Shown piece by piece: positions 5,166 through 7,154 of a stretch of 7,154 nt of DNA. Source of the stretch: Sinorhizobium sp. (GTDB lineage Bacteria > Pseudomonadota > Alphaproteobacteria > Rhizobiales > Rhizobiaceae); contig JAPSJG010000193.1 of NCBI GenBank assembly GCA_031178305.1, forward strand, positions 1-7,154, in the 5' to 3' direction. A program made the translations under genes and the position numbers. The notes under the pieces are model-generated. The model did no database searches. It was not told the origin of the DNA and saw only the letters and a list, made by a program, of their open reading frames with translations. Position 1 is the stretch's first letter; each line of letters begins with the position of its first letter.

Positions 5166-5750
5166 ATGGCCCTCTCGAGCAGGTTTTCGGTCGCGGTTTT
5201 CTGGTTGCTCGCGACCGCTGTCGCGCTTGCATCCGGCATCGCGACCACATCGGCTCATGCAGAAGATCCGATCTTCGACGAAGTGCGCTTTGGCGCTACG
5301 CTCCCCGTTGCAGAGGGAACGCACAAGGAGAGTGGTGCTTTCCCGTCTTTCACGGTCTTCTTCGACCCGCTGGGGGCGAACAATGCGAGCACCCTGACCG
5401 AGAAGATTCTCCGTCCACGCATCCATGCAGGGACGTCGATCGCAACCTCGTCGAATGGCGTCAACCAAATCTATGGCGGCTTCAGCTGGGACGCCGACGT
5501 CACCGAAAGGTTCTTCGTCGAGCTCGGCGTCGGCGCGACGGTCCACGATGGCGAACTCGACGGCGACGATTCCGACGGGGCACGGCTTGGGTGCCGGCTG
5601 CTGTTTCGCGAATATGCCGCCGTCGGCTATCGCTTCGACGCCAACTGGAATCTTTCGGCGACCATCGAGCACAATTCGCACGCCAATCTTTGCGACGGTC
5701 CCAATGGCGGCCTCACCCGGGCAGGGCTGATGCTCGGCTATAAGTTCTAA
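5166..5750 (+). CDS. PagL-type outer-membrane lipid A deacylase (acyloxyacyl hydrolase family)
   Basis: The 194-residue product begins with a Sec signal peptide: a basic start, a hydrophobic core (9-27) and probable cleavage after AHA at residue 32. The mature part alternates beta strands and ends in GLMLGYKF, with the terminal aromatic residue that the outer-membrane beta-barrel assembly machinery recognises. The segment ATIEHNSHANLCDGPNGG (165-182) resembles the PagL active-site region, with His169 and Ser171 in the H-x-S pattern. PagL removes the 3-O-linked acyl chain of lipid A in the outer membrane. The catalytic acid is not clear: the residue 12 places after the serine, where Pseudomonas PagL has Glu, is Leu183, though Asp177 is near. 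Cys143 and Cys176 might form a disulfide. ATG 5166 has AAGGA 7 nt upstream. Activity is inferred from family resemblance only. Confidence 0.78.
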   Translation: MALSSRFSVAVFWLLATAVALASGIATTSAHAEDPIFDEVRFGATLPVAEGTHKESGAFPSFTVFFDPLGANNASTLTEKILRPRIHAGTSIATSSNGVNQIYGGFSWDADVTERFFVELGVGATVHDGELDGDDSDGARLGCRLLFREYAAVGYRFDANWNLSATIEHNSHANLCDGPNGGLTRAGLMLGYKF

Positions 5751-5879
5751 CCGCCTCCAAGCGCGCCCGCTCCCGACCTCCCGCAAACCTCGAAGCGCTT
5801 CGGCGGCGACCTGTTGATCGACGGCATTTTTCTGTCGCACGGCGGCCCCGCTTACGCTAAAGAAGCCGCGAAACGCTCC

Positions 5880-5920
5880 CTACAGCGCCGGGCGTCCTAT
5901 CGGACGCAATGTTGCTGTAG
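5880..5920. repeat. nested intergenic palindrome, probably a decayed copy of a rhizobial repeat
   Basis: CTACAGC (5880-5886) pairs with GCTGTAG (5914-5920). Inside it, GCGTCC (5892-5897) pairs with GGACGC (5902-5907) around TATC. Unpaired internal segments of 5 and 6 nt separate the stems. From memory, rhizobial genomes carry many intergenic copies of an element with this CTACAGC...GCTGTAG frame and an inner GCGTC-TATC-GACGC stem, followed by GCACTTTGAATT; here the following bases are GCATCCTGAATT. It probably belongs with the rhizobial mosaic palindromic repeats, though I cannot assign a named class. There is no T run, so it is not a standard terminator. It lies 88 bp upstream of purL. Confidence 0.6.
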
Positions 5921-6008
5921 CATCCTGAATTCAGATCTGTTGCGGTTCGCACGCGCCGTATTCTTCCCCGAAGGGTTTGCGCGCCGCCCGAAGGATTGAC
6001 GGTCGACG

Positions 6009-7154
6009 ATGACGATTTCCAACACCCGCCCCATCACCCCGGACCTCATCTCCTCGCACGGGCTCAAACCCGATGAATACGAGCGCATTCTGAGCCTCAT
6101 CGGGCGGGAGCCGACTTTCACCGAGCTCGGCATCTTTTCGGCGATGTGGAACGAGCATTGCTCTTACAAGTCCTCGAAGAAGTGGCTGCGCACACTGCCG
6201 ACCAAGGGACCGCGCGTCATCCAGGGACCGGGCGAGAATGCGGGCGTCGTCGATATCGATGACGGCGACTGCGTCGTCTTCAAGATGGAGAGCCACAACC
6301 ATCCCTCCTATATCGAGCCCTATCAGGGTGCGGCGACCGGTGTCGGCGGAATTCTTCGCGACGTCTTCACGATGGGCGCGCGCCCCATCGCCGCAATGAA
6401 CGCCCTGCGTTTCGGCTCTCCCGACCATCCGAAGACGCGGCATCTCGTCTCCGGCGTCGTCGCCGGCATCGGCGGCTATGGCAACTCCTTCGGCGTTCCG
6501 ACCGTTGGCGGCGAGGTCGAGTTCGATGCACGTTATAACGGCAACATCCTCGTCAACGCCTTTGCCGCGGGCCTCGCGAAGACCGACGCGATCTTCTATT
6601 CGAAGGCGGAGGGCGTCGGCCTTCCCGTCGTTTATCTCGGCGCCAAGACCGGCCGCGACGGCGTCGGCGGCGCCACCATGGCATCGGCCGAATTCGACGA
6701 GTCGATCGAGGAGAAGCGCCCGACCGTGCAGGTCGGCGATCCCTTCACCGAAAAGTGCCTGCTCGAGGCCTGCCTCGAATTGATGCAGACCGGGGCCGTG
6801 ATCGCCATTCAGGACATGGGCGCGGCTGGCCTCACCTGCTCCGCGGTCGAGATGGGTGCCAAGGGCGACCTCGGGATCGAGCTCGACCTCGACAAGGTGC
6901 CGGTACGGGAAGAACAGATGACGGCCTACGAGATGATGCTCTCGGAAAGCCAGGAGCGCATGCTGATGGTGCTGCGCCCGGAAAAGGAGGAGGAGGCCAA
7001 GGCGATCTTCGTCAAGTGGGGCCTCGATTTCGCGATCGTCGGCAAGACGACCGACGACCTGCGCTTCCGCATCCTGCACCAGGGCGAAGAGGTCGCGAAC
7101 CTGCCAATCAAGGAGCTCGGCGACCAGGCACCGGAATATGACCGCCCCTGGACG
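6009..7154 (+). CDS. purL: phosphoribosylformylglycinamidine synthase subunit PurL (5' part, runs off the window)
   Basis: PurL is the catalytic subunit of FGAM synthase: it uses ATP and ammonia supplied by PurQ to convert formylglycinamide ribotide to formylglycinamidine ribotide. The 382 codons present are about half of the usual roughly 740-residue small-type PurL and remain open at the right edge. Landmarks are SAMWNEHCSYKSSKKWL (44-60), whose His50 corresponds to the active-site histidine of the Thermotoga enzyme; GPGENAGVVDI (72-82); MESHNHPSYIEPYQGAATG (92-110); IQDMGAAGLTCS; and YEMMLSESQERML. ATG 6009 is the only reasonable start, since an in-frame stop lies at 5997-5999. AAGGA at 5991-5995 is 13 nt upstream, a long spacing. 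The gene is cut off from purSQ by the accessory block, and the 258-bp gap upstream should hold its promoter, though I found no convincing boxes there. Confidence 0.97.
   Translation, partial: MTISNTRPITPDLISSHGLKPDEYERILSLIGREPTFTELGIFSAMWNEHCSYKSSKKWLRTLPTKGPRVIQGPGENAGVVDIDDGDCVVFKMESHNHPSYIEPYQGAATGVGGILRDVFTMGARPIAAMNALRFGSPDHPKTRHLVSGVVAGIGGYGNSFGVPTVGGEVEFDARYNGNILVNAFAAGLAKTDAIFYSKAEGVGLPVVYLGAKTGRDGVGGATMASAEFDESIEEKRPTVQVGDPFTEKCLLEACLELMQTGAVIAIQDMGAAGLTCSAVEMGAKGDLGIELDLDKVPVREEQMTAYEMMLSESQERMLMVLRPEKEEEAKAIFVKWGLDFAIVGKTTDDLRFRILHQGEEVANLPIKELGDQAPEYDRPWT

Noticed and set aside
4703..5743. Plus-strand open frame of 346 codons spanning the end of mocR and the deacylase gene
   Set aside because: It is out of frame with two recognisable genes, is very rich in Arg and low in complexity, and bridges their intergenic gap.
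5791..5802. Perfect 12-bp palindrome CGAAGCGCTTCG after the deacylase gene
   Set aside because: It makes only a 4-bp RNA stem without a T run, and short GC-rich palindromes are common in such a genome; too little to call a terminator or operator.
5967..5994. Direct repeat CCCGAAGG (5967-5974 and 5987-5994) ahead of purL
   Set aside because: Short, and the second copy overlaps the probable ribosome binding site; likely chance or SD-related.
5931..7079. Long minus-strand open frame of 382 codons opposite purL
   Set aside because: It is the antisense shadow of purL, produced by GC-rich third positions; the plus-strand frame carries all PurL motifs.
1..7154. CRISPR array, tRNA, rRNA, insertion sequence, phage or defence genes
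   Set aside because: No regularly spaced repeats, RNA-gene signatures, transposase frames or defence domains were seen on either strand.

Overview
The window looks like chromosomal DNA from an alphaproteobacterium of the Rhizobiaceae, most likely Sinorhizobium/Ensifer or a close relative. The basis is GC-rich third codon positions, rhizobial-type PurC, PurS, PurQ and PurL proteins, an alphaproteobacterial F1-ATPase zeta subunit, and an intergenic palindrome of a type I remember from rhizobial genomes. The genus is an inference from protein character, not from a database match.

Layout, left to right. Positions 1-50 carry the last codons of an unidentified plus-strand gene that runs into the window. 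It converges with a minus-strand gene for the F1-ATPase inhibitor zeta subunit (DUF1476). A 227-bp divergent control region follows, then the purine cluster purC-purS-purQ on the plus strand. Next comes a 3.6-kb block of accessory genes: a small lipoprotein (+), a DUF1330 protein (-), a DUF1127 protein (-), a MocR/GntR-type PLP-dependent regulator (+) and a PagL-type outer-membrane lipid A deacylase (+). The window ends inside purL (+), of which 382 codons are present.

How the genes work together. PurS, PurQ and PurL form the three-part FGAM synthase used by bacteria that lack the single large PurL. PurQ releases ammonia from glutamine, PurS bridges, and PurL makes formylglycinamidine ribotide with ATP. 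PurC acts two steps later, making SAICAR. purL is separated from purSQ by the accessory block, which includes two genes on the opposite strand, so it cannot simply be the distal gene of a purCSQ transcript. The accessory genes have no evident purine role. The MocR regulator and the DUF1127 gene are divergent across an 82-bp gap that holds a strong promoter and a direct repeat.

Most of the window is ordinary core chromosome, and I see no clearly new multi-gene system. The signals most worth following are regulatory. (1) The mocR promoter sits so close to the start codon that the mRNA is probably leaderless. (2) An exact 8-bp direct repeat 30 bp apart overlaps that promoter, as expected of a MocR operator. 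(3) The purS-purQ junction holds an 11-bp-stem hairpin with the purS stop codon in its loop; one arm can alternatively pair with the purQ ribosome binding site. (4) A degenerate nested palindrome lies ahead of purL. No stretch longer than 300 bases is without a gene. The 169-bp gap at 3157-3325 shows nothing I can name.
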